Assembly: GCF_005491705.1 (NCBI RefSeq) | Contig: NZ_CP028092.1 | Coordinates: forward strand, 4,588,001 to 4,652,000 | DNA from: Pontibacter sp. SGAir0037 | Lineage (GTDB): Bacteria; Bacteroidota; Bacteroidia; Cytophagales; Hymenobacteraceae | Direction: 5' to 3' | DNA length: 64,000 nt | In this document: piece by piece, positions 27,947-37,886 of the stretch | How the letters are laid out: every line of letters begins with the position of its first letter | Numbering within the stretch: position 1 is the first letter of the stretch | Notes under the pieces: generated by a model | The model's database searches: none | Told to the model about the DNA's origin: nothing | Seen by the model: the letters and a program-made list of their open reading frames with translations, nothing else | Position numbers and translations under genes: made by a program

Positions 27947-30109
27947 ATGAAACATAAGTATAAAAACATCCTGTTTGTTCTTTTTTTCTTTTTGGTGGCA
28001 AATGCTTTACAGGCAGAAGATGGGTACAGGCTGTGGCAACGCTACGATCTGATTGATGACGCCGGGAAGCTGAATGCCTATAAACAAGCTATTGCCAGAA
28101 TACAGGTGGCAGGTAACTCACCCACGCTCACTATTGTAAAAAATGAACTGAGTGCCGCCCTGCAAGGCTTATTGGGCGTGGTAGTTCCTGTTGGGGAAGG
28201 TGAAGCAGTGCCAGGTGCCGTGGTGGCGGGTACCCCAACAAGTTCTCCTGTGATAGCTTCTCTGCAATTAGCGGATAGGTTAAAAGCGGTTGGGGAGGAA
28301 GGGTACTTACTTCTTACTGCGAATACAGGTGGTAAAAAGTACACTGTTATTGCAGCAAACACAGATGTAGGCGTATTATACGGCACTTTTCACTTTCTAA
28401 GGCTGCTGCAGACACAGCAGGACATTCACAGCCTTTCTGTGAGCAGTGCTCCAAAACTGCAGAAAAGAATTCTGAACCATTGGGATAATTTGGATAGAAC
28501 AGTAGAGCGTGGTTATGCCGGCTTCTCGCTCTGGGACTGGCACAGACTGCCTGGTTACATAGATCAGCGCTATATAGATTATGCCCGAGCAAACGCTTCT
28601 ATAGGTATAAATGGTACTGTGCTGACCAATGTAAACGCAAATGCGCTTATTCTTACCAAAGAATACCTAGTTAAGGTAAAAGCATTGGCTGATGTATTCC
28701 GGCCTTATGGTTTAAAAGTATATCTGACAGCCAGGTTTAGCGCGCCTATCGAAATCGGAGGACTGAAAACAGCTGATCCTTTGGATCCGCAGGTACAGGC
28801 CTGGTGGAAAACAAAGGCAGACGAAATTTACACGTATGTGCCTGACTTCGGTGGCTTTCTGGTAAAGGCAAACTCGGAGGGGCAGCCCGGGCCGCAGAAC
28901 TATGGCCGAAACCATGCTGATGGGGCCAATATGCTGGCTGATGCCGTAGCAGATAAAGGAGGTATTGTAATGTGGCGAGCCTTTGTGTATGATAACGAAG
29001 TGCCCGACGATCGTGCCAAACAGGCTTATAATGAGTTTAAGCCTCTGGATGGCACTTTTAGGAAGAATGTGATGGTGCAGGTGAAAAACGGGGCTATCGA
29101 CTTTCAGCCACGGGAGCCTTTTCACCCGCTGTTCGGAGCCATGCCTAAAACACCTATCATGATGGAGTTCCAGATTACACAGGAATACCTGGGGCAGGGT
29201 ACCAACTTGGTGTACCTTTCGCCGCTATTTAAAGAAGTGCTGGATTCTGATACTTATGCCAAAGGAAAAGGCTCTACGGTAGCCAAAGTGATAGACGGGA
29301 CTTTAAACAACCACGGCCTGACAGGTATAGCAGGAGTTAGTAACATAGGCACCGACCGTAACTGGACGGGCCACCAGTTCGGGCAGTCCAACTGGTATTC
29401 TTTTGGTCGCCTTGCCTGGGACCACAACCTTTCCTCTGAGGCCATTGCTGATGAGTGGGTGAAGATGACCTTTACCAACAATAACCAGTTGGTAAGCCCT
29501 GTAAAAAATATGATGCTGGGCTCGCATGAGGCAGCCGTTAATTACATGACACCCCTTGGCCTGCACCACATCATGGGCTGGAGCCACCACTATGGTCCCG
29601 GACCGTGGATCAAAGACAAACACCGGGCCGACTGGACATCTGTGTATTACCATCGTGCTACAGCAGAAGGAATCGGCTTCGACAGAACAAAATCAGGTAG
29701 CGATGCTATCAGCCAGTATTTTCCACCTGTTCAAAAACAGTTCGGGAACATCAAAAACTGTCCTGAAAAATATTTGCTCTGGTTCCATCATGTAAAGTGG
29801 GATCGGAAAATGAAGTCAGGCAGAACCCTGTGGGATGAAATGTGCTATAAATATTACGCAGGAGTAGACAGCGTGCGTCAGATGCAACAAATCTGGAATA
29901 AAATGGAAAGCCTGGTGGATGCAGAGCGATTTAATCACATAAAAATGTTTCTTGCCATACAAGAGCAGGAGGCTGTTTGGTGGCGGGATGCTTGTCTGCT
30001 TTATTTCCAGACATTCTCAAAACGCCCTCTTCCAGCAGGGTTTGAAAAGCCAGGGCATCCACTGGAATACTACATGCAGCTGGATCCTAAATTTGCACCA
30101 GGTATTTAA
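27947..30109 (+). CDS. aguA: GH67 alpha-glucuronidase
   Basis: Family 67 alpha-glucuronidase (720 aa), which removes (4-O-methyl-)glucuronic acid from the non-reducing-end xylose of xylo-oligosaccharides. A signal peptide (residues 1-23, ending ALQA) implies export. Catalytic residues can be placed by family knowledge: the acid in KANSEGQPGP (E311), and the water-activating pair in VKNGAIDFQP (D385) and ITQEYLGQ (E413), with the 28-residue spacing expected. The C-terminal helical dimer domain is complete. It is 70 bases after the regulator and 15 bases before the SDR gene. With GH115 elsewhere in the island, both terminal and internal glucuronate branches can be attacked. Confidence 0.95.
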   Translation: MKHKYKNILFVLFFFLVANALQAEDGYRLWQRYDLIDDAGKLNAYKQAIARIQVAGNSPTLTIVKNELSAALQGLLGVVVPVGEGEAVPGAVVAGTPTSSPVIASLQLADRLKAVGEEGYLLLTANTGGKKYTVIAANTDVGVLYGTFHFLRLLQTQQDIHSLSVSSAPKLQKRILNHWDNLDRTVERGYAGFSLWDWHRLPGYIDQRYIDYARANASIGINGTVLTNVNANALILTKEYLVKVKALADVFRPYGLKVYLTARFSAPIEIGGLKTADPLDPQVQAWWKTKADEIYTYVPDFGGFLVKANSEGQPGPQNYGRNHADGANMLADAVADKGGIVMWRAFVYDNEVPDDRAKQAYNEFKPLDGTFRKNVMVQVKNGAIDFQPREPFHPLFGAMPKTPIMMEFQITQEYLGQGTNLVYLSPLFKEVLDSDTYAKGKGSTVAKVIDGTLNNHGLTGIAGVSNIGTDRNWTGHQFGQSNWYSFGRLAWDHNLSSEAIADEWVKMTFTNNNQLVSPVKNMMLGSHEAAVNYMTPLGLHHIMGWSHHYGPGPWIKDKHRADWTSVYYHRATAEGIGFDRTKSGSDAISQYFPPVQKQFGNIKNCPEKYLLWFHHVKWDRKMKSGRTLWDEMCYKYYAGVDSVRQMQQIWNKMESLVDAERFNHIKMFLAIQEQEAVWWRDACLLYFQTFSKRPLPAGFEKPGHPLEYYMQLDPKFAPGI

Positions 30110-30124
30110 GAACTATATAAATTC

Positions 30125-30883
30125 ATGACAGAAAATTTTTCATCAGAACAGAAAGTTGCCATTGTTACAGGCGGGGCATCAGGTCTGGGGTATGCTATTG
30201 CAGAGAAGTTTACAAGAAGCGGGATATACACCATTATCATAGGCAGAAACGAGCAAAAGCTTCAGGAGGCAAAGGGTGCTTTTGGAGAGCTGTGCACTTA
30301 TATTTCGTTCGACCTTAATAACATGGAGCAGATTCCTGCCCTTGTGGAGGATATACTGCAGCAGTATGGGAAAGTGGATATTTTGGTGAACAACGCCGGG
30401 ATAAACATGAAAAAGCCTTTTACAGAGGTGACGGATGAGGATTTTCAGCGGATAATCTTAACCAATGTGTCGGCGGTTTTCTCACTTAGCAGAGAAGTGG
30501 TAAAAGCGATGGCTGCAGCAGGGAGAGGCAGCATTGTTAATATCAGTTCAATGGCCTCGCAGTATGGAATTCCAAAAGTAATTGCCTATACCGCATCTAA
30601 AGCAGCCATAGAAGGCATGACGAAAGCCATGGCTACAGAATTGTCGCCACAAGGTATACGCATCAACTGCGTAGCCCCTGGCTTTATAGCCACCGATATG
30701 TCTGCCAAAGCATTAGATAACGATCCGGAGCGTAAAGGGAAAGTATTATCCAGAACGCCAATGGGTAAACTTGGCTTGCCGGAAGATGTGGCAGAGGCTG
30801 TTTACTTTTTCGCAAGCGACGCAGCAAAGTATGTAACAGGTACTATACTACCAGTAGATGGCGGCAACGCTGTCGGGTTCTAG
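30125..30883 (+). CDS. SDR-family oxidoreductase, possible fructuronate reductase
   Basis: Classical short-chain dehydrogenase (252 aa). The nucleotide-binding motif is TGGASGLGYAI, the catalytic triad is S141/S142 with YTASK (Y155, K159), and LVNNAGINMKKPF gives the NNAG motif. It lies between GH67 and GH10 in the glucuronate arm. The closest textbook classes are gluconate 5-dehydrogenase and 2-deoxy-gluconate dehydrogenase. Since the classical UxuB is absent and UxuA is present, reduction of fructuronate to mannonate is a reasonable guess, but the sequence alone does not fix the substrate. Confidence 0.85.
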   Translation: MTENFSSEQKVAIVTGGASGLGYAIAEKFTRSGIYTIIIGRNEQKLQEAKGAFGELCTYISFDLNNMEQIPALVEDILQQYGKVDILVNNAGINMKKPFTEVTDEDFQRIILTNVSAVFSLSREVVKAMAAAGRGSIVNISSMASQYGIPKVIAYTASKAAIEGMTKAMATELSPQGIRINCVAPGFIATDMSAKALDNDPERKGKVLSRTPMGKLGLPEDVAEAVYFFASDAAKYVTGTILPVDGGNAVGF

Positions 30884-30923
30884 TTTTTGCCTTTGTAAAG
30901 TTTTCTGAACTCATCACAAGAAC

Positions 30924-32039
30924 ATGAAAAAGACTAAATTATGTATAGCGGCTGGTATAGCTGCCATTAGTTTTGGCTTTATTGGCAAGGCTGATAAAAC
31001 CTTAAAGGAGGTTTACAAAAAGGATTTTTACATTGGCGCCGCACTCAACGGCAGGCAGATCGCTGGACAGGATGCGAAATCTACAGCCATTATCGAGCGT
31101 CAGTTCAGTACTATCAGCCCGGAAAATATCCTGAAGTGGGGCCCCATTCATCCGCAGCCGGAAACATATAATTTCGATCTGGCGGATAGGTATGTGGCTT
31201 TGGGCGAAAAGAATAAAATGTTTGTGGTGGGGCATACCCTGGTGTGGCATCAGCAAACACCAGACTGGGTATTTCAGGGCGACAACGGCAACAATGCCAG
31301 TAAAGAGGTGCTGCTGAAGCGCATGGAAGATCATATTGCTACTGTGGCAGGTCGCTACAAAGGCAGGATAAATGGCTGGGATGTGGTGAACGAGGCACTA
31401 AACGACGATGGCACTTTACGCAAGTCGAAGTGGCTTCAGATAACAGGCGAAGAGTATCTGGAAAGAGCTTTTAAGGCGGCCCAAAAAGCGGATCCGAAAG
31501 CAGAGCTTTACTACAACGACTATAATATGTGGAAGCCAGCTAAGCGTGATGGTGCTATTCAGTTGGCACAGAACCTGAAGAAAAAAGGAGCAAAAGTAGA
31601 TGGTATAGGCATGCAAGGGCACTGGGGCCTGAAGAATCCAAGCCTCGAGCAGATCGAAGCCAGTATAGTAGCCATCTCGAAAGCAGGTTTTAAAGTCATG
31701 ATCACAGAGCTGGACATAGATGTGCTGCCAAATCCAAGCAACAGGCAAGGTGCTGATATTGATGCTACTTTCGACTTTGAAGAAAAGTATAACCTCTATA
31801 CTACAGGTCTGCCAGACTCGGTGCAGCAACAGCTCACGGAGCGCTATGCCGAGATCTTTAAACTTTTCCGGAAGCATAGCGACAAAATCAGCAGAATAAC
31901 CTTTTGGGGTGTAACCGACAACGATTCTTGGCTAAATGATTGGCCTATGAGAGGCAGAACCAGTTATCCGCTGCTGTTCGACCGACAGTATCAGCCCAAA
32001 CCTGCCTTTAATGCAGTGTTACAAGCTGCTGCTAAATAG
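30924..32039 (+). CDS. GH10 endo-1,4-beta-xylanase
   Basis: Family 10 xylanase (371 aa), single catalytic domain without a carbohydrate-binding module. The N-terminus (MKKTKLCIAAGIAAISFGFI) is a signal peptide without a clear lipobox. The acid/base glutamate is E157 in WDVVNEALND and the nucleophile E262 in MITELDID; other family blocks are SPENILKWGPIHP, GHTLVWHQQTPDW and FWGVTDNDSWLND. It provides the backbone cleavage that generates aldouronic acids for GH67. It is last in its arm and ends at a bidirectional terminator. Confidence 0.95.
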   Translation: MKKTKLCIAAGIAAISFGFIGKADKTLKEVYKKDFYIGAALNGRQIAGQDAKSTAIIERQFSTISPENILKWGPIHPQPETYNFDLADRYVALGEKNKMFVVGHTLVWHQQTPDWVFQGDNGNNASKEVLLKRMEDHIATVAGRYKGRINGWDVVNEALNDDGTLRKSKWLQITGEEYLERAFKAAQKADPKAELYYNDYNMWKPAKRDGAIQLAQNLKKKGAKVDGIGMQGHWGLKNPSLEQIEASIVAISKAGFKVMITELDIDVLPNPSNRQGADIDATFDFEEKYNLYTTGLPDSVQQQLTERYAEIFKLFRKHSDKISRITFWGVTDNDSWLNDWPMRGRTSYPLLFDRQYQPKPAFNAVLQAAAK

Positions 32040-32146
32040 GATAGTGCTCCGGTAAGCAGGAATGATGCTTACTTGGGCTTCAGCCTGCGTATATGAATAA
32101 GATATATCTCAAATCTTTTTTGCAGATCAGTTATACAAATCATTTA

Positions 32147-32194
32147 AAACGCTAAACCTGCAAGTTCTAGAAAGAGCAGCGGGTTTAGCGTTTT
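32147..32194. terminator. Bidirectional terminator between GH10 and LacI 2
   Basis: A 16-bp stem with one wobble pair (32147-32162 with 32179-32194; AAAACGCTAAACC/GGTTTAGCGTTTT) and a T run on the right, between two convergent genes. Confidence 0.85.
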
Positions 32195-32228
32195 TTGATG
32201 TTAAGAAGGCGCAAACACGTTACCTGCT

Positions 32229-33263
32229 TTACTGCTTTGCCGGTACCAGGCGTTGAGTAGAGCCTCTGGCAATCAGAAGCGGATCAAGTATAACACGTTC
32301 AGGCAAGTTATTATAAAGGTCCTCTGATTTTAACATCTTTAAAAACAACTCAGCAGCAGCTTCACCCATGGCCACCGTTTGCTGGTCTATGGTAGATAGT
32401 CCTGGCGTAACCAGTGCTGTAAAAGCTTCATTGGCAAACCCGATTACACCTACTTCTTCGGGTACTTTTACACCTGAAGCCAGCAGCTGCTGGAGCACGC
32501 CCATGGCTGTATAGTCTTCGAGTGCAAATACGGCATCAAAGTCTATGTTCCTGTTGTAGAGGTTCAGGACGCATTGCCGGCCATAGTCTAATGAAAAGTC
32601 TCCGTAAAGAATCAGATCTTCGTCTACAGGCAGGTTATGTAGTTTCAGAGCATCAATATACCCTCTCAACCGTTCTGTAAAAATGCGGAGGCTTTGGGCA
32701 GAAGTAATATGCACAATACGTTTGTAGCCTTGCCTGATCAAATGCTCCGTGGCAATAAAACCCCCCTTATAATCATCTATCGTAACAGACGGTAACGGAA
32801 GAGCATCTATTGTGCGATCGAAGAAGAGGAGAGGGGTGCGGCGCTTTCGGATTTCTGAATAGTGCTCATACCTGGTGGTTTCTTTAGCGACAGACGCTAT
32901 AATGCCTGCCACTCTGGAGTTCAGGAACGTTTCAATACCTTTCTTTTCACTCTCATAAGCCTCGTTTGACTGGTAGAGCAAAATGCTGTAACCGTTTTCA
33001 TTCATGATCTTTTCTATGCCATGAACTACCGAGCTAAAGAAGCTTACATCCAGGCTAGGCACAATGATACCGATTGTATTGGTATGGCCGGAGCGGAGGG
33101 AGGACGCCAGCTTGTTCTGGCGGTAACCTAGCCGCTGAGCAGTTTCTCTAACAGCCTTTTTGGTAGCGTCGCTAATAGCAGGGTGATCATTTAAGGCTCT
33201 GGCGACAGTAGAAAAAGCAATATCCAGCTCTTTAGCAATGTCTTGTATGGTAATTCGTTTCAA
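32229..33263 (-). CDS. LacI-family transcription regulator 2 (xylose control)
   Basis: LacI/GalR regulator (344 aa) with HTH TIQDIAKELDIAFSTVARALNDHP, hinge helix KLASSLRSGHTNTIGIIVP and a sugar-binding domain ending TPGLSTIDQQTVAMGEAA. It is transcribed away from xylB-xylA-xylE, and a perfect 22-bp palindrome lies between them. It is therefore the probable xylose-responsive regulator of that operon. The inducer is not shown by the sequence. Confidence 0.93.
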   Translation of the reverse strand: MKRITIQDIAKELDIAFSTVARALNDHPAISDATKKAVRETAQRLGYRQNKLASSLRSGHTNTIGIIVPSLDVSFFSSVVHGIEKIMNENGYSILLYQSNEAYESEKKGIETFLNSRVAGIIASVAKETTRYEHYSEIRKRRTPLLFFDRTIDALPLPSVTIDDYKGGFIATEHLIRQGYKRIVHITSAQSLRIFTERLRGYIDALKLHNLPVDEDLILYGDFSLDYGRQCVLNLYNRNIDFDAVFALEDYTAMGVLQQLLASGVKVPEEVGVIGFANEAFTALVTPGLSTIDQQTVAMGEAAAELFLKMLKSEDLYNNLPERVILDPLLIARGSTQRLVPAKQ

Positions 33264-33356
33264 CTCTTGTTTGAAAAATAGGCGAAAGTAAATCTGAAAG
33301 TACTAAAGTCGTGTAAACTTAAAAAGAATTTCAGCTTCGAAAATAGAATAAGTAAG

Positions 33357-33370
33357 TAAACACTTGTTTA
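33357..33370. promoter_or_regulatory. Secondary palindrome TAAACACTTGTTTA
   Basis: A 14-bp palindrome with one mismatched central pair, 34 bases from the perfect operator in the LacI 2-xylB gap. It could be a second, weaker operator or a site for another factor; its sequence differs from the main operator. Confidence 0.3.
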
Positions 33371-33390
33371 TGTAAATAAAAGTTTTCAAA

Positions 33391-33412
33391 TTTATGCCAA
33401 CGTTGGCATAAA
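33391..33412. promoter_or_regulatory. Perfect 22-bp operator palindrome upstream of xylB
   Basis: Two identical 11-base half-sites (TTTATGCCAAC) meet in a central CG, the classic LacI-family operator layout. It is 66 bases before the xylB ATG and 128 bases before the regulator ATG, well placed to control both directions. Confidence 0.75.
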
Positions 33413-33477
33413 CTCTAACAAGTTTTCTGAAAAAGAAATTTAACACGACACTTACAGCTGCCTGGCGCAGATAACAC

Positions 33478-34968
33478 ATGTTATTATTAGGTATAGACAT
33501 AGGTACTTCTTCCATTAAAGTTTCTGTAGTTGATGCAGCTACACAGCAGAACATTGTTTCTGCACAATATCCGGATACTGAGACCGCTATTACATCCAAC
33601 AGGCCTGGTTGGGCAGAGCAATCTCCTGAAATGTGGTGGGAGCATACGCAACAGGCAATTAAAAGAGCACATGCAAGCGGCAAGTATAATTCGCAGGATG
33701 TCGGAGCCATTGGTATAGCTTACCAGATGCACGGGCTGGTAGTGGTTGATAAAGACCAGGAGGTGCTGCGCGATTCTATCATCTGGTGCGACAGCCGTGC
33801 TGTAGAAATCGGAAATACCGCTTTTAAGCAGATAGGAGAAGAAAAAAGCCTGTCTCACCTGCTGAATTCTCCTGGGAACTTCACAGCTTCCAAGCTGGCC
33901 TGGGTCAAGGAAAATGAGCCAGAAGTGTACAGTAAAATTCACCGCATCATGCTTCCAGGCGATTTTATAGCCATGAAACTGACAGGTGACATCACCACCA
34001 GTACATCTGCTCTTTCAGAAGGTGTTTTCTGGGACTTTAAAAATGACGAGGTCTCGGCTGATGTTATGAGCTACTATGGTTTTGAAAAAGATCTTATTCC
34101 GGAGGTGCGGCCGCTTTTCTCTTCACACGGCGAAGTGAAAGCTTCGGTGGCTGAGGCTCTGGGCTTGAAAGCAGGTATACCTGTTACCTATAAATCAGGC
34201 GATCAACCTAATAATGCGCTTTCGCTGAATGTGCTGAAGCCTGGAGAAGTGGCGGCTACAGCAGGTACATCAGGTGTTATTTATGGGGTAAGCGACCAGC
34301 TGGTGTACGACCAGCAATCGAGGGTGAATACGTTTGCGCACGTAAATTATGCCGGCGGTAACGAGAAGCGCGTAGGGGTGCTACTGTGCATCAATGGTAC
34401 TGGTATTATGAACAGCTGGGTGAAAAACACCATGGGGGTTGGCATCGGCTACCCGGCCATGAACAGTGAAGCGGCAAAAGTAAACATTGGCAGCGATGGC
34501 CTGCGCATACTTCCGTTCGGAAACGGAGCCGAACGAATGCTGAACAATAAGATAGTGGGGGCCCATTTCCATCACCTCGACCTTAACCTGCACTCCAGTG
34601 CCCATGTTTTCCGTGCCGTACAGGAAGGCATTGCCTTTGCTTTCCGATATGGGTTAGACATTATGCGCGAGAATGGCATGAATCCACAGGTAATTAGGGC
34701 AGGCAAAGCAAATATGTTCCTGAGCGACCTGTTTGCAAGTGCATTTGTGAATGCAACGCAGGTGCCTGTAGAGCTATACCATAACGATGGAAGCGTGGGA
34801 GCCGCTTTAGGAGCAGGTATAGGTGTAAAAGCCTTCGCCTCTGCCGAAGATGCCTTTACCAACATGCAGCCGAAGAGCTTTATAGAGCCAGGTGCTGCTG
34901 AGCAAGAGCAATACGAAACAACATACCAGGAGTGGAAAGCACTTCTCTTACAGCAATTAAATAAGTAA
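33478..34968 (+). CDS. xylB: Xylulokinase XylB
   Basis: FGGY-family kinase (496 aa) that phosphorylates D-xylulose to xylulose-5-phosphate. The N-terminal ATP/sugar motif [17 protein letters not shown], the substrate region [10 protein letters not shown] and the second-domain phosphate loop [14 protein letters not shown] are present. Length fits xylulokinase. It is the first gene of xylB-xylA-xylE, 28 bases before xylA. Confidence 0.93.
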   Translation: MLLLGIDIGTSSIKVSVVDAATQQNIVSAQYPDTETAITSNRPGWAEQSPEMWWEHTQQAIKRAHASGKYNSQDVGAIGIAYQMHGLVVVDKDQEVLRDSIIWCDSRAVEIGNTAFKQIGEEKSLSHLLNSPGNFTASKLAWVKENEPEVYSKIHRIMLPGDFIAMKLTGDITTSTSALSEGVFWDFKNDEVSADVMSYYGFEKDLIPEVRPLFSSHGEVKASVAEALGLKAGIPVTYKSGDQPNNALSLNVLKPGEVAATAGTSGVIYGVSDQLVYDQQSRVNTFAHVNYAGGNEKRVGVLLCINGTGIMNSWVKNTMGVGIGYPAMNSEAAKVNIGSDGLRILPFGNGAERMLNNKIVGAHFHHLDLNLHSSAHVFRAVQEGIAFAFRYGLDIMRENGMNPQVIRAGKANMFLSDLFASAFVNATQVPVELYHNDGSVGAALGAGIGVKAFASAEDAFTNMQPKSFIEPGAAEQEQYETTYQEWKALLLQQLNK

Positions 34969-34996
34969 AACCTCAATTTTAAACTATAATAGTAGA

Positions 34997-36328
34997 ATGG
35001 CAAACATAGTAACAGGAGAAAAAGAATTCTTCAAAGGCATAGGACAAATTAAATTTGAAGGGTTGGAGTCTGATAACCCACTGGCGTACCGCTGGTACGA
35101 CGAAAACCGTGTGGTAGCGGGTAAAACCATGAAAGAGCATTTAAAGTTTGCGGTAGCTTACTGGCACTCTTTCAATGCAAACGGTTCCGATCCTTTCGGC
35201 GGGCCTACGCTGCAGTTTGCCTGGGACGAAAAGTCTGATCCTATCGAGCGCGCCAAAGATAAAATGGATGCAGCTTTCGAATTTATCACTAAAATAGGAA
35301 TGCCCTACTACTGCTTCCACGATGTAGATGTGGTAGACTATGGGAACGATATTGTTGAAAACGAAAGACGCCTGCAGGCTTTAGTAGAATATGCGAAGCA
35401 AAAACAGCAGGAAAGCGGTGTAAAACTACTTTGGGGTACTGCCAACGTATTCTCACACAGCCGCTATATGAACGGGGCTTCTACCAACCCTGATTTTCAT
35501 GTGTTAACACATGCCGGAGCTCAGGTAAAAGCTGCTCTGGATGCTACTATTGCCCTGAACGGCGAGAACTACGTGTTCTGGGGCGGTCGTGAAGGTTACA
35601 TGACCCTTTTAAACACCAACATGAAGCGTGAGCAGGAGCATCTTGCCCGATTCCTGCATACAGCAAAAGATTATGCACGCAAGCAAGGCTTTAAAGGTAC
35701 TTTCTTTATTGAGCCGAAGCCAATGGAGCCAACCAAGCATCAGTACGACTACGATTCTGCCACAGTTATTGGCTTCCTGCAGAAGTATGACCTGCTGAAC
35801 GACTTCAAAATAAACATTGAAGTAAACCATGCTACACTGGCAGGCCATACATTCCAGCACGAGCTGCAGGTAGCTGCCGATGCAGGTGTGTTGGGTTCTA
35901 TTGATGCTAACCGTGGCGATTATCAGAATGGCTGGGATACGGACCAGTTCCCGAACAACGTGAGCGAACTAACAGAGGCGATGCTGGTAATCTTAGAGGC
36001 TGGTGGCTTACAAGGTGGTGGTGTTAACTTTGATGCCAAAATCAGAAGAAACTCAACCGATCCTGCCGACCTGTTCTATGCACACATTGGTGGTGCCGAT
36101 ACATTTGCAAGAGCACTTATCACGGCAGATAACATTCTGCAGAACTCTGATTATAAAAAGATTCGTGAAGAGCGCTATGCTTCTTTCGATTCTGGTAAAG
36201 GAAAAGAATTTGAAGAAGGCAAGCTAACCCTGGAAGACCTGAGAGCTTATGCTATCGAACAGGGTGAGCCGGCTGTTAAGAGCGGAAGACAAGAGTACCT
36301 GGAGAATCTGATCAACAGGTTCATCTAA
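34997..36328 (+). CDS. xylA: Xylose isomerase XylA
   Basis: Metal-dependent isomerase (443 aa) converting D-xylose to D-xylulose. Signatures include [13 protein letters not shown] (active-site His-Asp), [11 protein letters not shown], the metal-ligand block [17 protein letters not shown] and [19 protein letters not shown]. Length and insertions fit class II enzymes, as in other Bacteroidota. It lies between xylB and xylE with short gaps. Confidence 0.97.
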   Translation: MANIVTGEKEFFKGIGQIKFEGLESDNPLAYRWYDENRVVAGKTMKEHLKFAVAYWHSFNANGSDPFGGPTLQFAWDEKSDPIERAKDKMDAAFEFITKIGMPYYCFHDVDVVDYGNDIVENERRLQALVEYAKQKQQESGVKLLWGTANVFSHSRYMNGASTNPDFHVLTHAGAQVKAALDATIALNGENYVFWGGREGYMTLLNTNMKREQEHLARFLHTAKDYARKQGFKGTFFIEPKPMEPTKHQYDYDSATVIGFLQKYDLLNDFKINIEVNHATLAGHTFQHELQVAADAGVLGSIDANRGDYQNGWDTDQFPNNVSELTEAMLVILEAGGLQGGGVNFDAKIRRNSTDPADLFYAHIGGADTFARALITADNILQNSDYKKIREERYASFDSGKGKEFEEGKLTLEDLRAYAIEQGEPAVKSGRQEYLENLINRFI

Positions 36329-36359
36329 GAAATAAGCGATAATTTTTTTCTGTTGGTTT

Positions 36360-37802
36360 ATGGTTAAGAACGAAAAAGGAACAGCGGGTCAGAACCTGCC
36401 CTACGTTACAGGCATTACCCTGATTGCCACATTAGGCGGTTTGCTTTTTGGCTACGATACAGCTGTTATATCAGGTGCCGAGAAATCGGTACAGCTTTAC
36501 CTGATAAACAGCCTGGGTTTAAGTACCTGGGTGCACGGCGCTACTATTTCCAGTGCCCTGATTGGTTGTATTATAGGCGGTGCTGTTTCCGGCGTTTTTG
36601 CATCAGGAATCGGCAGAAAAAAAACGTTAATTATTGCAGCTATTCTGTTTCTGCTGTCTGCTTTAGGTTCCGGTTACCCGGAATTCCTGTTCTTTAACGA
36701 GGGCGAGCCTAGCATGGAACTGCTGTATATGTTCAATTTCTACAGGATAATAGGCGGTATCGGAGTAGGCCTTGCCTCTGCCGTTTGCCCCGTTTACATT
36801 GGAGAAATTGCTCCGGCCCACATGCGCGGGCGCTTGGTTTCACTGAACCAGTTTGCCATTATCTTTGGTATGCTGGTGGTATACTTTGTGAACTGGGGTA
36901 TTGCCAGCGGGCAGCCGGCAGAATGGTTAAACAACGTCGGCTGGCGATGGATGTTTCTTTCGGAGGCAATACCGGCAGGCCTGTTTGCCGTGCTGCTGTT
37001 CTTTGTGCCTGAAACGCCACGTTACCTGAGCATGGTAAACAGAGATGAAGAAGCTCTGAAAATACTGGTAAAAGTAAACGGTACAGCACATGCAAAAGGT
37101 ATTCTGGCTGACATCAAAAACACAGTAGAGCACCACTCAGGCAAACTGTTGTCGTATGGTACCACGGTTATTGTAATAGGTATACTGCTTTCTGTGTTCC
37201 AGCAGTTTGTAGGTATAAATGTGGCGCTATACTATGCGCCGCGTATTTTTGAAAGTATGGGTGCCGGTAAAGATGCTTCTATGCTGCAAACCGTGGTAAT
37301 GGGGGTGGTAAACGTGCTGTTTACCATATTGGCTATTCTTACGGTTGATAAATGGGGCAGAAAACCATTGCTGATGGTTGGTTCGGTTGGTATGGCCATA
37401 GGAATGTTTGCCATTTCTGCACTATCTTATTTTGAAGTGATTGGAATAGGCACCCTGGTATTCATTATCCTTTATACGGCTTCGTTTATGATGTCGTGGG
37501 GACCAATTTGCTGGGTGCTCATTTCTGAGATTTTCCCGAATAAGATCAGGGGGAAAGCGGTAGCGGTAGCAGTTGCCGCGCAATGGGCAGCCAATTACTT
37601 TATTTCGTCTACTTATCCGTCTATGATGGAGTTCAGCGGAGCCTTTACCTATGGCTTCTATGGCGTGATGAGTGTTCTTTCGCTTCTTTTTGTCTGGAAG
37701 ATGGTGCCGGAAACCAAAAACAAATCGCTGGAAGAAATGGAAGAGCTTTGGAATTGCAAGGCAAAGGCCGAGTTGAAAGAAAGAGCAGCAGTAGCACAAT
37801 AA
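36360..37802 (+). CDS. xylE: Xylose:H+ symporter (sugar porter MFS)
   Basis: Twelve-TM sugar porter (480 aa) of the XylE/GLUT family. ATLGGLLFGYDTAVISG in TM1, GIGRKKTL between TM2 and TM3, PETPRYLSM after TM6, DKWGRKPLL between TM8 and TM9 and PETKNKSLEEME at the C-terminus are all sugar-porter signatures. It is cotranscribed with xylBA. Xylose specificity is inferred from operon context and from the XylE-like QQFVGINVALYYAP segment. Confidence 0.92.
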   Translation: MVKNEKGTAGQNLPYVTGITLIATLGGLLFGYDTAVISGAEKSVQLYLINSLGLSTWVHGATISSALIGCIIGGAVSGVFASGIGRKKTLIIAAILFLLSALGSGYPEFLFFNEGEPSMELLYMFNFYRIIGGIGVGLASAVCPVYIGEIAPAHMRGRLVSLNQFAIIFGMLVVYFVNWGIASGQPAEWLNNVGWRWMFLSEAIPAGLFAVLLFFVPETPRYLSMVNRDEEALKILVKVNGTAHAKGILADIKNTVEHHSGKLLSYGTTVIVIGILLSVFQQFVGINVALYYAPRIFESMGAGKDASMLQTVVMGVVNVLFTILAILTVDKWGRKPLLMVGSVGMAIGMFAISALSYFEVIGIGTLVFIILYTASFMMSWGPICWVLISEIFPNKIRGKAVAVAVAAQWAANYFISSTYPSMMEFSGAFTYGFYGVMSVLSLLFVWKMVPETKNKSLEEMEELWNCKAKAELKERAAVAQ

Positions 37803-37812
37803 AAAGCTGCAA

Positions 37813-37869
37813 ATCCAATAAACAGAAATGGCGAGCCTTCTACAGGTTCGCCATTTCTGTTTATTGGAT
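37813..37869. terminator. Very long hairpin between xylE and hemH
   Basis: A 25-bp stem (37813-37837 with 37845-37869) with one G-T wobble and a seven-base loop. The arms carry AACAGAAATGGCG and its complement, the same ACAGAAA shoulder as the tonB hairpin. It serves both convergent genes. Confidence 0.88.
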
Positions 37870-37886
37870 CTAGTTTTTAATTTGAA

